The notes: generated from the sequence alone by a model not told the origin. A DNA stretch of 56,962 nucleotides from Nostoc sp. CCCryo 231-06 (GCA_023522315.1 JAHCSU010000554.1:1-56962), one strand, 5' to 3'; counted from the first letter of the stretch, positions 8,410 through 17,208 are shown. Numbers and translations: made by a program.

Positions 8410-9483
8410 CTAATTGGCATCTTTAACAAACACCAGTCCACTATATAAATGAAAAGCTGAGTCCCAATTAGTATGTTCTCTACGCAACAAATGAATGTGA
8501 GACTTAATATGACTCAGCATTTCTGTTTTATCTAATGTTGTATCTGCAAAAGAAGTGAAATCTGACCAGATTTGGACTTGAGGCAGTTGCTGGTTAATCC
8601 AACTCGATAAAGTATTCCAATTAATTCTGATTGTATTTTGGCTAGCTTGGGGAATGATTTCTAAACCTTGCTGGAATTCATAGCCGTTATCATAAAGTCG
8701 GAGAATGCAACGTCTAGCAGGTATGTGTAAATCACAAAACTGAGCATAGTCTTGTGTTTGAGTTTTCCATTCCAGTTTCCGGTGGGCATCAACATCTACA
8801 ATTTGTTCAAAAATAGGTAACAGTCCCACTACTCTTGCTGTTACTTCTGACCAGTCAAAGGTAAGAGAACCGAACTGATTTGTCTCATTACGGCAAACAA
8901 CAGTAGCTTGTGGGGTAGATTCTTGGAAATATTTGACTTGATAAACTTGAATTTGCTGAATTTGAGCTATTGTTGCCCAAAAGCAAGGAATGCTAGCCTG
9001 CTGTAACTGTTTCCCGTAAAATTTTAGTTCTCCCACTTGGCCAATGCGGTACAATCTCCAGCCACGACTTGGCAGTAACAGCCGTGCAGTGTAGGGGTCT
9101 AGCTGCATAATTTGGGCAAATTTTCGAGAAGCTTCTGTTTTGAGTTCGTTACTGAGTGGCTCTAAAACTAGTACGCCAAGTTCGGTATTATTCCCTTCGG
9201 CTGTTGCTTGGGAAATAGCTCTTTGTCTTTCTTCTAGTTCGATTTCTTGTAGCCGTCGCAAACCTTGACGTGCGAGGGTCACTATTCTAGTATTCCTCGT
9301 ATCTCGCAGCAGTTGCCGATAAACTTTTTCTGCGTCCTGGCGCCTTCCAGATACTTCATGCAGCCGACCGAGATAAAATTGTACCCAAGGATGTTCTGGC
9401 GATTCTACTAGCAGCTGTTTCAGTAATTTAGCAGCTGTTTGATAATCTTTCTGCTCAAAGGCGATCGCAACTTGCTCAATCAT
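8410..9483 (-). CDS. Tetratricopeptide-repeat protein
   Basis: A 357-residue protein. Residues 1-75 contain two TPR units (IAFEQKDYQTAAKLLKQLL; VQFYLGRLHEVSGRRQDAEKVYRQLL). The rest is a conserved-looking domain of unknown function with basic and aromatic stretches (ARLLLPSRGWRLYRIGQVGE; DLHIPARRCILRLYDNGY). TPRs mediate protein-protein contacts. I recall cyanobacterial proteins with this layout but no function. It lies downstream of rsmE in the same direction, but a hairpin at 9507-9532 separates them, so it is probably transcribed on its own. Confidence 0.75.
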   Translation of the reverse strand: MIEQVAIAFEQKDYQTAAKLLKQLLVESPEHPWVQFYLGRLHEVSGRRQDAEKVYRQLLRDTRNTRIVTLARQGLRRLQEIELEERQRAISQATAEGNNTELGVLVLEPLSNELKTEASRKFAQIMQLDPYTARLLLPSRGWRLYRIGQVGELKFYGKQLQQASIPCFWATIAQIQQIQVYQVKYFQESTPQATVVCRNETNQFGSLTFDWSEVTARVVGLLPIFEQIVDVDAHRKLEWKTQTQDYAQFCDLHIPARRCILRLYDNGYEFQQGLEIIPQASQNTIRINWNTLSSWINQQLPQVQIWSDFTSFADTTLDKTEMLSHIKSHIHLLRREHTNWDSAFHLYSGLVFVKDAN

Positions 9484-9506
9484 GTTTCAATCCACTGGAT
9501 CAATGT

Positions 9507-9532
9507 CTCACGCAAAATCACTTTTGCGTGAG
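9507..9532 (-). terminator. Hairpin terminator of rsmE
   Basis: CTCACGCAAAA (9507-9517), a 4-base loop, then TTTTGCGTGAG (9522-9532): an 11-bp perfect stem just after the rsmE stop. Confidence 0.75.
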
Positions 9533-9543
9533 CTATAAATCAT

Positions 9544-10293
9544 TTATACTTCACAACTTGCGGTAATCAAGGATAATGCTACTACTGGGGCTGTAACTGC
9601 TCTGAGGATGCGGCGGCCAAGGGAAACAGGTTGAAATCCAAATGCAATCGCATTCTCGATTTCTTGTGTTGTCCATCCTCCCTCTGGCCCAGTAGCAATA
9701 ACAATCGTTTCTTGTCCTTTGTCATTTGTCATTTGTCCTTTGTGCTGTAAGCAATCTTTTAAATGGGGAAACTCACCACGCGCTTCACAGATATATTGCT
9801 GGCTGTTTGCAAATGACAGATGACTAATAACTAATGACAGACCCGTATTAAAAGCAACAGCCTCTAAAATTGTTGGTACAAATGAGCGCTCTGATTGCTC
9901 GGCAGCTTCTGTTGCGATACGCCGCCAGCGTTCAAGCTTTTGAGGACTAGGATGAAGCAAAGTGTGATCGCTCAACACTGGTGCAATACAAGTTACTCCC
10001 AACTCTGTACAACACCGCACTACTTCATCAAATCCATTGCCTTTGGGCAACGCCACCATCAGCGTAATTGATACAGGTAATTCAGTTTCCACCAAAAGCG
10101 CTTCTAAAACCTGTGCTTGTTCCCCTGCTAGCTGCGCTAACCACCATTTTCCTTTACCATCCATTGCAATAAAGCGATCGCTTTCACGCAAGCGCAACAC
10201 ACGCCCCAGATAATGTTGCTGTTCTTTGGTGAGCAAAATTTGCCCTTGTTGAAATTGGGAGGGTGCGATCGCAATTCTTTGCAGTTGAGACAT
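9544..10293 (-). CDS. rsmE: 16S rRNA (uracil1498-N3)-methyltransferase RsmE
   Basis: A 249-residue SPOUT methyltransferase that methylates U1498 of 16S rRNA. It has the N-terminal PUA-like part (HYLGRVLRLRESDRF) and the SAM-binding trefoil knot (VIATGPEGGWTTQEI near 198-212; SLGRRILRAVTAPVVAL near 224-240). The longer frame to 10347 runs into the sir terminator hairpin, so the ATG at 10293 (MSQLQRIAI) is the start. Oddity: residues about 155-195 contain sequence encoded by tandem TTTGTC repeats (VISHLSFANSQQYIC; HKGQMTNDKGQET), an in-frame expansion just before the knot. Confidence 0.9.
   Translation of the reverse strand: MSQLQRIAIAPSQFQQGQILLTKEQQHYLGRVLRLRESDRFIAMDGKGKWWLAQLAGEQAQVLEALLVETELPVSITLMVALPKGNGFDEVVRCCTELGVTCIAPVLSDHTLLHPSPQKLERWRRIATEAAEQSERSFVPTILEAVAFNTGLSLVISHLSFANSQQYICEARGEFPHLKDCLQHKGQMTNDKGQETIVIATGPEGGWTTQEIENAIAFGFQPVSLGRRILRAVTAPVVALSLITASCEV
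9714..9745. repeat. Tandem TTTGTC(C/A) repeat in frame within rsmE
   Basis: TGTCCTTTGTCATTTGTCAT then TTGTCCTTTGT; related CAAATGACAGATGAC and CTAATGACAG lie at 9810-9842. This is STRR-like sequence translated in frame. Confidence 0.75.
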
Positions 10294-10326
10294 GAGATTT
10301 GAGAATTTCAAGAATATAAAATCAAA

Positions 10327-10358
10327 GATGGACACAGATAAATCCATCTGTGTCCATC
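10327..10358 (-). terminator. Hairpin terminator of sir
   Basis: GATGGACACAGAT (10327-10339), a 6-base loop, then ATCTGTGTCCATC (10346-10358): a perfect 13-bp stem followed on the minus strand by a T-rich tract. It separates sir from rsmE. Confidence 0.8.
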
Positions 10359-10380
10359 ATGGTTTAATTATTTATTCGGC

Positions 10381-12297
10381 TTACGAAAGATTCTGGAAGT
10401 AGGCTTCTAGCGCTTCAGTCACTAACTGAGTCATCGGCTTACCTTGGCTTTGGGCTACTTCCTTCAACTTGCTATAAACCTCTTCTTTCAAATTTACCCG
10501 ATGGCGCGATTTATTTGCAACATTGGCTGTTTCGGGATCGTAGCTAGCAGCAAATTCGCGGATGGCATCAAAACCAACGCGATCGCAAAAATCACCAAAG
10601 CTTTCCTTCGATTTCCGAGATTTTTTAAAGTAAACAAATATCGGCTCTAGGAAGCTGTCTAAATCATTATGGTGCAGCTTCTCTGTGTAAGGTTGTGCCA
10701 GTCGAGTCTGATTTGGCGAACCCCCTAACCATAATTGGTAAGATTCTGGAGCGCTACCGACAAAGCCCAATTCTGCTAAATAGGGACGAGCGCAGCCGTT
10801 GGGGCATCCTGTCATCCGCACCACAAAATGTTCATTTTGTAAACCTATTTTATCTAACAGGGCGCGAACCCGCTCCAAAATACCTGGTATTGCCCGTTCT
10901 GATTCTGTGATTGCCAAGCCGCAAGTGGGCAAAGCAGGACAAGCCATTGCATACCGCACTAGAGGTTCTATTTTACTAGGGTCGTCTCCGACACCGTGAC
11001 GGCTGAGAATGTCTTGAATAGCTTGCTTGCTATCTGGTTCTATATCGTAAAAAATCAGGTTGTGGTTGGCACTCAGACGGATGGACAAGTTGAACTGCTC
11101 GACAATTTCTCGCAAAGCGGTTTTCAGTTGAAACGAACCTTCATCCTTGATTCGACCATTGTCAATGGAAATTCCTAAAAATAGCTTGCCATCACCTTGT
11201 TCGTTCCAGCCGAGGAAGTCGTAATATTTAAACTCTGGCAGTGGTTTGAAGGCTTCAATTGATTTACCGAAATATTCTTCAACTTGAGTGCGGAATTTAT
11301 CTACGCCCCAATCGTTGATTAAATATTTTAACCTGGCATGACGACGATCGGTGCGATCGCCATAATCTCTCTGGGTAGCAACAATCGCTTTCACAATGTC
11401 GTAAACGTCATCCTTCGCCACATAACCGATGGGATCTGCTAACCTAGCGAAAGTTTCTTCTTTACCGTGGGTTCTACCTAAACCACCACCAGCAAAAATA
11501 TTAAATCCTTCTAATTGCTTCTTCTTATTGGTAATCACTACCAACGTCAGGTCTTGAGAATACAAATCAATCGAATTATCCCCTGGCACCGTCACGCAAA
11601 TTTTGAACTTGCGCGGCATATAGTACGTGCCATAAATCGGTTCTTCGTTGTCATGGATAATAGTGCCATTCCCATTGCGTTGTCGCGCCGCCTTCACCTC
11701 TGGGTCTTCTTCTGCACTAATTGCTTTTTCCCCATCTAACCAAATTTCGTAATAAGCACCGCTTTGGGCTGTCAGCAAGTCAGCAATATTTTGGGCATAC
11801 TCCCAAGCATACTGATACTCTGGGCGATTCTTAAAGGGGGCTGGTGGTGCCATCACGTTGCGGTTGATGTCGCCACAAGCTCCCAAAGTCGAACCCAGAT
11901 TGTTGACAATTGTAGCGATTGATGTCTTAAGATTCTTCTTTAAAATACCGTGCAGTTGGAAACCTTGACGGGTAGTTACTCGTAACGTGTGGTTCCCATA
12001 CTCATCAGCTATTTTATCTAAAGCCAGATACAGCTGCGGCGGTACTAAACCACCTGGATTTTTTGTCCGCAGCATGAACTGGTAATCTTTTTCCTGTCCC
12101 TTGGTGCGGTTGTCGCGGTTATCCTGCTGGTAAGAACCATGAAACTTCAAAAGCTGCACCGCATTTTCGGTAAAATGCGTAGTGTCTTGAAGGATTTCAG
12201 TTGCTACAGGTTCACGCAAAAAATTACTATTTTCCTTGATTCCTTCTACTTTGGAAGGCTTACGGGTTGCGATGGGGGAAGGAGCAGATTTAACCAT
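10381..12297 (-). CDS. sir: Ferredoxin-sulfite reductase
   Basis: A 638-residue siroheme/[4Fe-4S] enzyme that reduces sulfite to sulfide with six electrons from ferredoxin, in assimilatory sulfur metabolism. The cluster/siroheme ligands are Cys453 and Cys459 ([10 protein letters not shown]) and Cys498 and Cys502 ([10 protein letters not shown]). Other family blocks are [33 protein letters not shown] and [11 protein letters not shown]. The length fits cyanobacterial Sir. The last 43 residues ([20 protein letters not shown], then [15 protein letters not shown]) read like a ribbon-helix-helix segment, an odd tail for an enzyme. It has its own terminator. Confidence 0.95.
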   Translation of the reverse strand: MVKSAPSPIATRKPSKVEGIKENSNFLREPVATEILQDTTHFTENAVQLLKFHGSYQQDNRDNRTKGQEKDYQFMLRTKNPGGLVPPQLYLALDKIADEYGNHTLRVTTRQGFQLHGILKKNLKTSIATIVNNLGSTLGACGDINRNVMAPPAPFKNRPEYQYAWEYAQNIADLLTAQSGAYYEIWLDGEKAISAEEDPEVKAARQRNGNGTIIHDNEEPIYGTYYMPRKFKICVTVPGDNSIDLYSQDLTLVVITNKKKQLEGFNIFAGGGLGRTHGKEETFARLADPIGYVAKDDVYDIVKAIVATQRDYGDRTDRRHARLKYLINDWGVDKFRTQVEEYFGKSIEAFKPLPEFKYYDFLGWNEQGDGKLFLGISIDNGRIKDEGSFQLKTALREIVEQFNLSIRLSANHNLIFYDIEPDSKQAIQDILSRHGVGDDPSKIEPLVRYAMACPALPTCGLAITESERAIPGILERVRALLDKIGLQNEHFVVRMTGCPNGCARPYLAELGFVGSAPESYQLWLGGSPNQTRLAQPYTEKLHHNDLDSFLEPIFVYFKKSRKSKESFGDFCDRVGFDAIREFAASYDPETANVANKSRHRVNLKEEVYSKLKEVAQSQGKPMTQLVTEALEAYFQNLS

Positions 12298-12416
12298 TAG
12301 ACTTGTATAGTATTCTCAATAAAGCATTACGTAGACGCCGAATCAGCACTCTTCGGCTACTTTATCCCCGGTAATCCGGCCGGAATAATGAGGAATAGTT
12401 TAATTTTACCACGGCA

Positions 12417-12463
12417 AAAGCTGGCTTTGTCAGTGATGTAATACTTAGCAAAACCAGCTTTTT
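12417..12463. terminator. Hairpin between sir and the outer-membrane gene
   Basis: AAAAGCTGGCTTTG pairs with CAAAACCAGCTTTT with one mismatch, followed by T residues. It could terminate the transcript of the outer-membrane gene. Confidence 0.5.
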
Positions 12464-12508
12464 GGAGTAGTGAGTTTTGTTAGCGGTAGCGGGGCGTTTA
12501 GCCCGTGC

Positions 12509-12552
12509 TGAGTCCTGAGTACTAAGTAAAGTATAAACTGACTGAGGACTCA
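12509..12552 (-). terminator. Inverted repeat just after the outer-membrane gene
   Basis: TGAGTCCT (12509-12516) and AGGACTCA (12545-12552) flank a 28-base loop immediately downstream of the stop at 12561. The arms resemble a dispersed repeat, so terminator function is only likely. Confidence 0.45.
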
Positions 12553-12560
12553 ATAATCTT

Positions 12561-13100
12561 TTATTTGAAGCGATAACCAATACCACCATTGATGCTAACA
12601 GCAGGAGTATCGCTATTTTGGTAAGCACCAAGTCCTACTTTGGCATTAGTGTAGACGAGGAAATTGTTAGCAACTTCCGATTCAACACCAGCACCTACCA
12701 CTACAGAATCTCTGTTACCTATAGGAGTTGGTGAGCCATCTTTTTCTACAAAAGAATAACCACCAGTAAAATAGGCATTAGTTCTATTAGCGATGGGCAC
12801 ATCCACAGAAAGTTCTGGGATAATGGCACTTGTTTTATCACTCCAAAGGACATTACCGCGTACAGAAAATGGCGTAGTTCCTAATTTCACGCGACCTGTG
12901 ACATTACCACCAAATGTGGCATCATCGTTGATACCTTGTCCGCCACTGGTAACGCCACCTGCAACACCAGCACCAACATAGCTAGCATCAGTACCTTTTT
13001 TGGTTTCAGCAGAAGCTTGACCAGCTGATAGAACAAGAGGAGCAATTATTAAAGAAGACAATGCAGAAATTGTCATGAAAGACTTGAGTAAGCGCTTCAT
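12561..13100 (-). CDS. Small outer-membrane beta-barrel protein
   Basis: A 179-residue protein with a clear signal peptide (basic MKRLLKS, hydrophobic core, cleavage likely after AGQASA). The mature part is Gly/Asn-rich with alternating short beta-strands and ends in GGIGYRFK, the aromatic C-terminus typical of barrels recognised by the BAM machinery. The size suggests an 8-stranded OmpA/OmpW-like barrel. The specific family is not recognised. I chose the ATG at 13100 over the TTG at 13112. Confidence 0.75.
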   Translation of the reverse strand: MKRLLKSFMTISALSSLIIAPLVLSAGQASAETKKGTDASYVGAGVAGGVTSGGQGINDDATFGGNVTGRVKLGTTPFSVRGNVLWSDKTSAIIPELSVDVPIANRTNAYFTGGYSFVEKDGSPTPIGNRDSVVVGAGVESEVANNFLVYTNAKVGLGAYQNSDTPAVSINGGIGYRFK

Positions 13101-13492
13101 AATTTTTACCAAATTTTGTATTTTTTACTTGTATATTCCAAGTCGAAAATTGTGTGAGAATGTTCCAAATGTTTCCCAGATTTTATTAAATGAATGTTGC
13201 TATTGATGCATAACCCTTACAGGTTAACTATCCCTAAAAATCATAAATAAGCTGTTATAATTACATTCAATGTCTTTTCATCTGGGTTCTTTGTTCCAAA
13301 AATAGACGCTTTTCAAACTGGCACAATATTTGGAACTAAAACTAAGTCGAGATATGGTAAAAAAATACCCGATTAACAATTTTTTGCCGAGCTTTTCACA
13401 GATGATGAAAAGTAGGCTGTAGCATCCGTTGCAACAAGCTATAGAGGGAATCTATAAAGTTAATTTTGAGCAATTCTTGTGGAGATTGAATA
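13101..13492. other. Intergenic, divergent promoter region
   Basis: About 390 AT-rich bases between the barrel gene and the glycohydrolase gene. No gene or repeat is seen; a GTGGAG ribosome-binding site (13480-13485) precedes the start at 13493. Confidence 0.5.
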
Positions 13493-14434
13493 ATGCTAAC
13501 CGCTACAAAAACGTTGTCTGGTTTGATGGGTTTATGTGTCGGTGATGCGTTGGGTGTGCCGATGGAGTTTACTAGCCGCGCTGAACGAGTAAAATCTCCA
13601 GTGACAACGATGCAGGGTTATGGCACATGGAATCAACCACCTGGAACTTGGTCAGATGACAGTTCCTTAAGCTTTTGCTTGGCAGAATGCCTTTGTAGGG
13701 GGTATGCGTTAGATGCTATAGCTAATTCCTTCTGGCGCTGGTACAAGGAGGCTTACTGGACTCCCCGTGGCGATGTCTTTGATATTGGTCAAACTACCCA
13801 CACAGCAATTATGCGCCTAAAACAGGGAGTTGTTCCCCATCAGGCGGGTGGTAAGGTTGAAAATAGTAATGGCAATGGTTCATTGATGAGAATCTTGCCG
13901 ATGGCTTATTGTCACAGAAACTTCACTTTAGGCGAATTGCTGGCGCGGGTGCATGATGTTTCGGCGATTACCCATGCTCATGCGCGATCGCAAATGGCCT
14001 GTGGCATTTATATTAGCATTGCAGTGGCGCTCTTGGAAGGGGCTGACCTCCAGACAGCTTATTTACAAGCACTGCAAGATATCCAAACAATTTATTCTGT
14101 CCGAGAATTTTTGTTAGAGAAGCCCCATTTTGGCAGAGTTTTCAGTGGTGAGATTGCCAAGATACCAGTGGAAGAGATTAATTCTGGTGGCTATGTGATT
14201 GATACCTTAGAATCATCCCTGTGGTGTTTATTAAATAGCTCGTCTTATTCTGAGGCGGTACTAAAAGCTGTCAACTTAGGCGGAGATACCGATACAACCG
14301 CCGCCGTCACCGGTGGGTTAGCGGGAATTTACTACGGGGTGGAAAATATTCCCAAACAATGGATGAACCAAATTGCTCGTAGACAAGACATTATTTACTT
14401 GGCAGAGCGTTTTGCAAGGGCTGTTTACGCTTAG
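13493..14434 (+). CDS. ADP-ribosylglycohydrolase (DraG/ARH) family protein
   Basis: A 313-residue all-helical protein with the binuclear-metal landmarks of the family: GLCVGDALGVPMEF (residues 12-25), WSDDSSLS (about 53-60) and the C-terminal GGDTDTTAAVTGGLAG. Members remove ADP-ribose from proteins or nucleic acids; DraG reactivates nitrogenase reductase, but this lineage is not necessarily DraG. A good start context (GTGGAG) is present. Monocistronic. Substrate unknown. Confidence 0.85.
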   Translation: MLTATKTLSGLMGLCVGDALGVPMEFTSRAERVKSPVTTMQGYGTWNQPPGTWSDDSSLSFCLAECLCRGYALDAIANSFWRWYKEAYWTPRGDVFDIGQTTHTAIMRLKQGVVPHQAGGKVENSNGNGSLMRILPMAYCHRNFTLGELLARVHDVSAITHAHARSQMACGIYISIAVALLEGADLQTAYLQALQDIQTIYSVREFLLEKPHFGRVFSGEIAKIPVEEINSGGYVIDTLESSLWCLLNSSSYSEAVLKAVNLGGDTDTTAAVTGGLAGIYYGVENIPKQWMNQIARRQDIIYLAERFARAVYA

Positions 14435-14486
14435 TACAACATTTCATTAATTCTTTGCGTCCCTCTGCGCTTACCCCTGCGCTCCT

Positions 14487-14619
14487 AATACGGTTCGGTT
14501 AAGAATATTGTAGGTTGGGTTGAAGCTTTGCGAAACCCAACAAACGCCGCAAAATGTTGGGTTTCGTTCCTCAACCCAACCTACACATTTTTATTTTTTG
14601 GGTTTAACCGAACCGTATT
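14487..14619. mobile_element. 133-bp palindromic MITE-like element with direct flanking repeats
   Basis: The ends are AATACGGTTCGGTTAA (14487-14502) and its exact complement TTAACCGAACCGTATT (14604-14619). Internally GTAGGTTGGGTT and AACCCAACCTAC form a second nested inverted repeat. CCTGCGCTCCT lies directly before the element (14476-14486) and again at 14621-14631, as an 11-bp target duplication would. No coding capacity for a transposase. Confidence 0.7.
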
Positions 14620-14656
14620 GCCTGCGCTCCTACCCTGCGGGAAGGCGTACCCCTCC

Positions 14657-14688
14657 GGGGAAGCTACGCGTAGCGTCTCGTAGAGAAG
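14657..14688. repeat. Interspersed repeat (second copy)
   Basis: GGGGAAGCTACGCGTAGCGT, also at 36726, overlaps the 21-mer shared with 489-509. The bases between 14435 and 14797 hold only repeats. Confidence 0.75.
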
Positions 14689-14797
14689 CGCCTATACGTT
14701 TAAATTTAAACCCTCAATTACCACGATTTTACGCAAAGCTGTACTTAGAGTTATTAGTTGAGAGTAAAGAGTGAGGAGTTATGAAAATCCTTACTCC

Positions 14798-15184
14798 TCA
14801 CTCTTTACTTTTAACTTGCTGAGAAATCCACTGCAAGTAGGCTTGAGAACCGGCAACAATTGGTAAAGCAATAATTTCTGGCACTTCATAGGAGTGCAAT
14901 TCCTTAATTTTGGCCTCCATTGCCGGAAATTGCGCCAAATCAGTTTTAATCACTAATTGCCATTCTTGGTCTTTATGCAGTTCCCCTTGCCAGGTGTAAA
15001 TTGAGTGGATTGATAACAGACTCACACAAGCCGCAAGTTTAGATTCCACAAGGGCATTTGCAATTGCTTCTGCCCTCCGGGTTCGCAGTCGCTCATGGGG
15101 GAAACCCCCAAGACCGCGCTGTCTCACCTCCTGCATGTTGCCAGCTGTCACCAATACCACACCATAGCCCGCAGGTGTCTCCAT
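14798..15184 (-). CDS. cutA: CutA1 divalent-ion tolerance protein with an in-frame repeat insertion
   Basis: A 128-residue protein of the trimeric CutA1 family, linked to divalent metal tolerance. Conserved blocks are GYGVVLVTAGN, AEAIANALVESKLAACVSL, SIYTWQGELHKDQEWQLVIKT and SYEVPEIIALPI. Typical members are about 105-115 residues and go straight from the first strand to the EAEAIA helix. Here residues about 18-37 (MQEVRQRGLGGFPHERLRTR) intervene and are encoded by an interspersed repeat. The stop of the HTH gene lies five bases upstream and an AGAGG site is present, so it is cotranscribed with that gene. Confidence 0.9.
   Translation of the reverse strand: METPAGYGVVLVTAGNMQEVRQRGLGGFPHERLRTRRAEAIANALVESKLAACVSLLSIHSIYTWQGELHKDQEWQLVIKTDLAQFPAMEAKIKELHSYEVPEIIALPIVAGSQAYLQWISQQVKSKE
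15084..15126. repeat. Interspersed repeat inserted in frame in cutA
   Basis: On the minus strand it begins TGAGACAGCGCG and ends AGCGACTGCG, with a central GGGGGTTTCCCCC palindrome. Its ends match the repeat in the exporter gene (2985-3029). Its interior matches the intergenic copy at 4405-4437. Confidence 0.75.
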
Positions 15185-15189
15185 GACCT

Positions 15190-16206
15190 CTAAACCGTCG
15201 CAGACAAGGAGTACACCTGACCATCAATTAGCAGTCGGGTGATGCCCTTAGCTTGCAAATGAGTCCGAGCCTTATGGAGCATTTTACTATCAGGAACTTT
15301 AATCACGCGATCGCGCTTCGTAGAAAAGCGCTTGGCGACGCGATGGTTATCAAATACCGGCAGAGTTCTTTGCTGGGTTTCCAGGCTGGGAATTTGCCCC
15401 AAATCACCAAAGTCTTTGAGAGGACGGGTAATTAATTCTGAGGAACGGTCAATTACCAAATAGCAAGTTTTAGGCAAATTGGCTATTGACAGAGGTAAAA
15501 CTTGAACTGATGCTTCACCTGGTCTTCTTTTTGTGACTAACGGCCTTTCATCATCCAGTTCATCGTCATCAAAGTCTTCTTCCTCAAAATCGTCATCTTC
15601 TAAATCATCATCTTCTAAATCGTCCAAATCCTCTGATTCGTCGAGCAAATCTTCGCCCAGCATCTGCGCGATGACAGCCGCTCCTGGATGCTCATTTTTT
15701 AGCGGTGGAATGGAGATGCTGACTATTTCCGGCGGCTTTGGCTCTGGAGTTTCTAATTTCTCTGTGACTCGGAGCTTGGGTTTTTCCGTCGCCGAGGGGC
15801 GTCGCCGCACCCGTCTACTAGCAGCGATTGACTCTGCCGTTTCCTCTGAGTAAAGTTCCTGCTCTACATGAATTACCCGACGTGGTAGTGGCTCAACCTT
15901 TGGCACTTCCACAGGTGGGCTTTCGATGATGGCTGGAACTTCTATCTCCGGCTCTGGTTGAATCACTAGCGGTAACTGCTCGTAGCTTACCTGCGCCCTA
16001 CCCTCAGGAGTTCTCGCAGCCCGCTTTAAAGAGACTAAGTATTCATACTCATCTTCTGGCAAAGTGCTTTTGAGCAGGCGACTAATTGTCGAATTACTCA
16101 CACCATAGCGGTCTGCCAAAGTTGAGGTTGTTTCGGCAGTCTCTCGATATAACTTAAGAATTTCTTGCTTGTCAGAGTCTGTTAATTTTCTCACGGTAGA
16201 TACCAA
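15190..16206 (-). CDS. Transposase-type HTH protein with a long acidic region
   Basis: A 338-residue protein with an N-terminal HTH of the Hin/transposase type (residues about 7-50: ILKLYRETAETTSTLADRYG, then VSNSTISRLL). A Pro/Glu-rich linker follows, then a strongly acidic stretch at about 190-228 (LDDLEDDDLEDDDFEEEDFD) and a C-terminal domain (CYLVIDRSSELITRPLKDFG; ITRLLIDGQVYSLSA). No DDE catalytic core, so it is a DNA-binding protein rather than a transposase. The start is either TTG at 16206 or GTG at 16194; neither has a strong ribosome-binding site. It sits 9 bp after the membrane gene and 5 bp before cutA, suggesting an operon. Confidence 0.7.
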   Translation of the reverse strand: MVSTVRKLTDSDKQEILKLYRETAETTSTLADRYGVSNSTISRLLKSTLPEDEYEYLVSLKRAARTPEGRAQVSYEQLPLVIQPEPEIEVPAIIESPPVEVPKVEPLPRRVIHVEQELYSEETAESIAASRRVRRRPSATEKPKLRVTEKLETPEPKPPEIVSISIPPLKNEHPGAAVIAQMLGEDLLDESEDLDDLEDDDLEDDDFEEEDFDDDELDDERPLVTKRRPGEASVQVLPLSIANLPKTCYLVIDRSSELITRPLKDFGDLGQIPSLETQQRTLPVFDNHRVAKRFSTKRDRVIKVPDSKMLHKARTHLQAKGITRLLIDGQVYSLSATV

Positions 16207-16215
16207 AAATCTTTA

Positions 16216-17068
16216 CTAAGCTCGTTTTCGTCCACTGGTACGGCGCGTTCTTCTTAGTGATGCGTCATATTCTAAAACAGCGCCCATACCAAATAACACT
16301 CCACTAAACACCCAAAACACTTCTAATATCTCCCCACTTTGATAATTGGGGCCTTGGGCATATTTAAACCACATATCTGCAATGTAAAGCGAAAAGGCCG
16401 CCGCGGCAATCATTCGCCAAGACTGGGAAACTCTTCCCCCCCCAAAAGGCTAACAGCAGAGTGGTAGCAATAATTAACAGAACCACATCGCTAACTACGT
16501 AAAACCAATTCAAAATAGCAATTAGCAGTTCTGAGGGTTTTTCCTGTTGCATAGAAATCCACCATGCCAACATACTACCAAACACAGCAATTGCCAACAC
16601 AATTAGCCACTGCCATTTTTCCAGATTGATTCGCCTGGAAGCCACAGCTAAAATCATGCCTGCGCCAAGTAATAGATAACTAAGTACAAAAAATATATCG
16701 CCTACAGACACATCTGGTTCATCTTTTAAAACTATTTCGGTGTAGCCGAAAATTATCCCCCCAACGAAATAGGAAAGCATACCTAAGCCAATCAAGAGCC
16801 AAACATTTCGACCACTGACGATTTGCGGACTCAGCCAGTTCCTCAAGCATAAGATACCGGCAGCCAAATAAGCTAAAGCTTCAAAAATATTTGTGCCAAT
16901 CACATACCACTCGGCCCGGCTTTCTATGCCATCTGCTCCGGGAACTTTGGCACTAAATAACAAAAAGTATAGCAGTGCGAGTACGGCCCAGCCAATATTA
17001 GCTAAGACAATGTTCTGAGTGGTGAAAATTGATTTAGAAAGGAACGAATTCTCGTAAGAGTTATTCAT
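16216..17068 (-). CDS. Polytopic membrane protein, apparent frameshift at a poly-C run
   Basis: About 280 residues in two frames. From 17068 the protein has seven or so hydrophobic helices up to LLLAFWGG. The frame is then lost at a run of eight C (16436-16443). With seven C it would continue as RVSQSWRMIAAAAFSLYIAD and end ...RRTRRTSGRKRA at 16216. The second part is clearly the missing last helices, so the gene is probably intact in reality (sequencing error) or switched by slippage. I do not recognise the family; the layout resembles membrane-sensor modules without the signalling domain. First gene of the operon with the HTH protein and cutA. Confidence 0.7.
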
Positions 17069-17208
17069 AAAACTTGACTATGTAGATGCACTCTGGCAGT
17101 ATTTTGAGTTAAAGGACTGTATATCTAGCAGTGTGTCTGCTATGAAATGCACAATCGGACACCAAAAGCAAGTGCCAGTGGCAGGAATTTTGTTAAAGAA
17201 TTTCCATG

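Noticed and set aside
12362-12631. 89-codon minus-strand frame next to the outer-membrane gene
   Set aside because: It overlaps the barrel gene in another frame and runs through two hairpins; a shadow.
15533-15853. Serine-rich 106-codon plus-strand frame
   Set aside because: It is the complement of the Asp/Glu-rich stretch of the HTH gene; the serine runs are an artefact of GAT/GAA codons read backwards.
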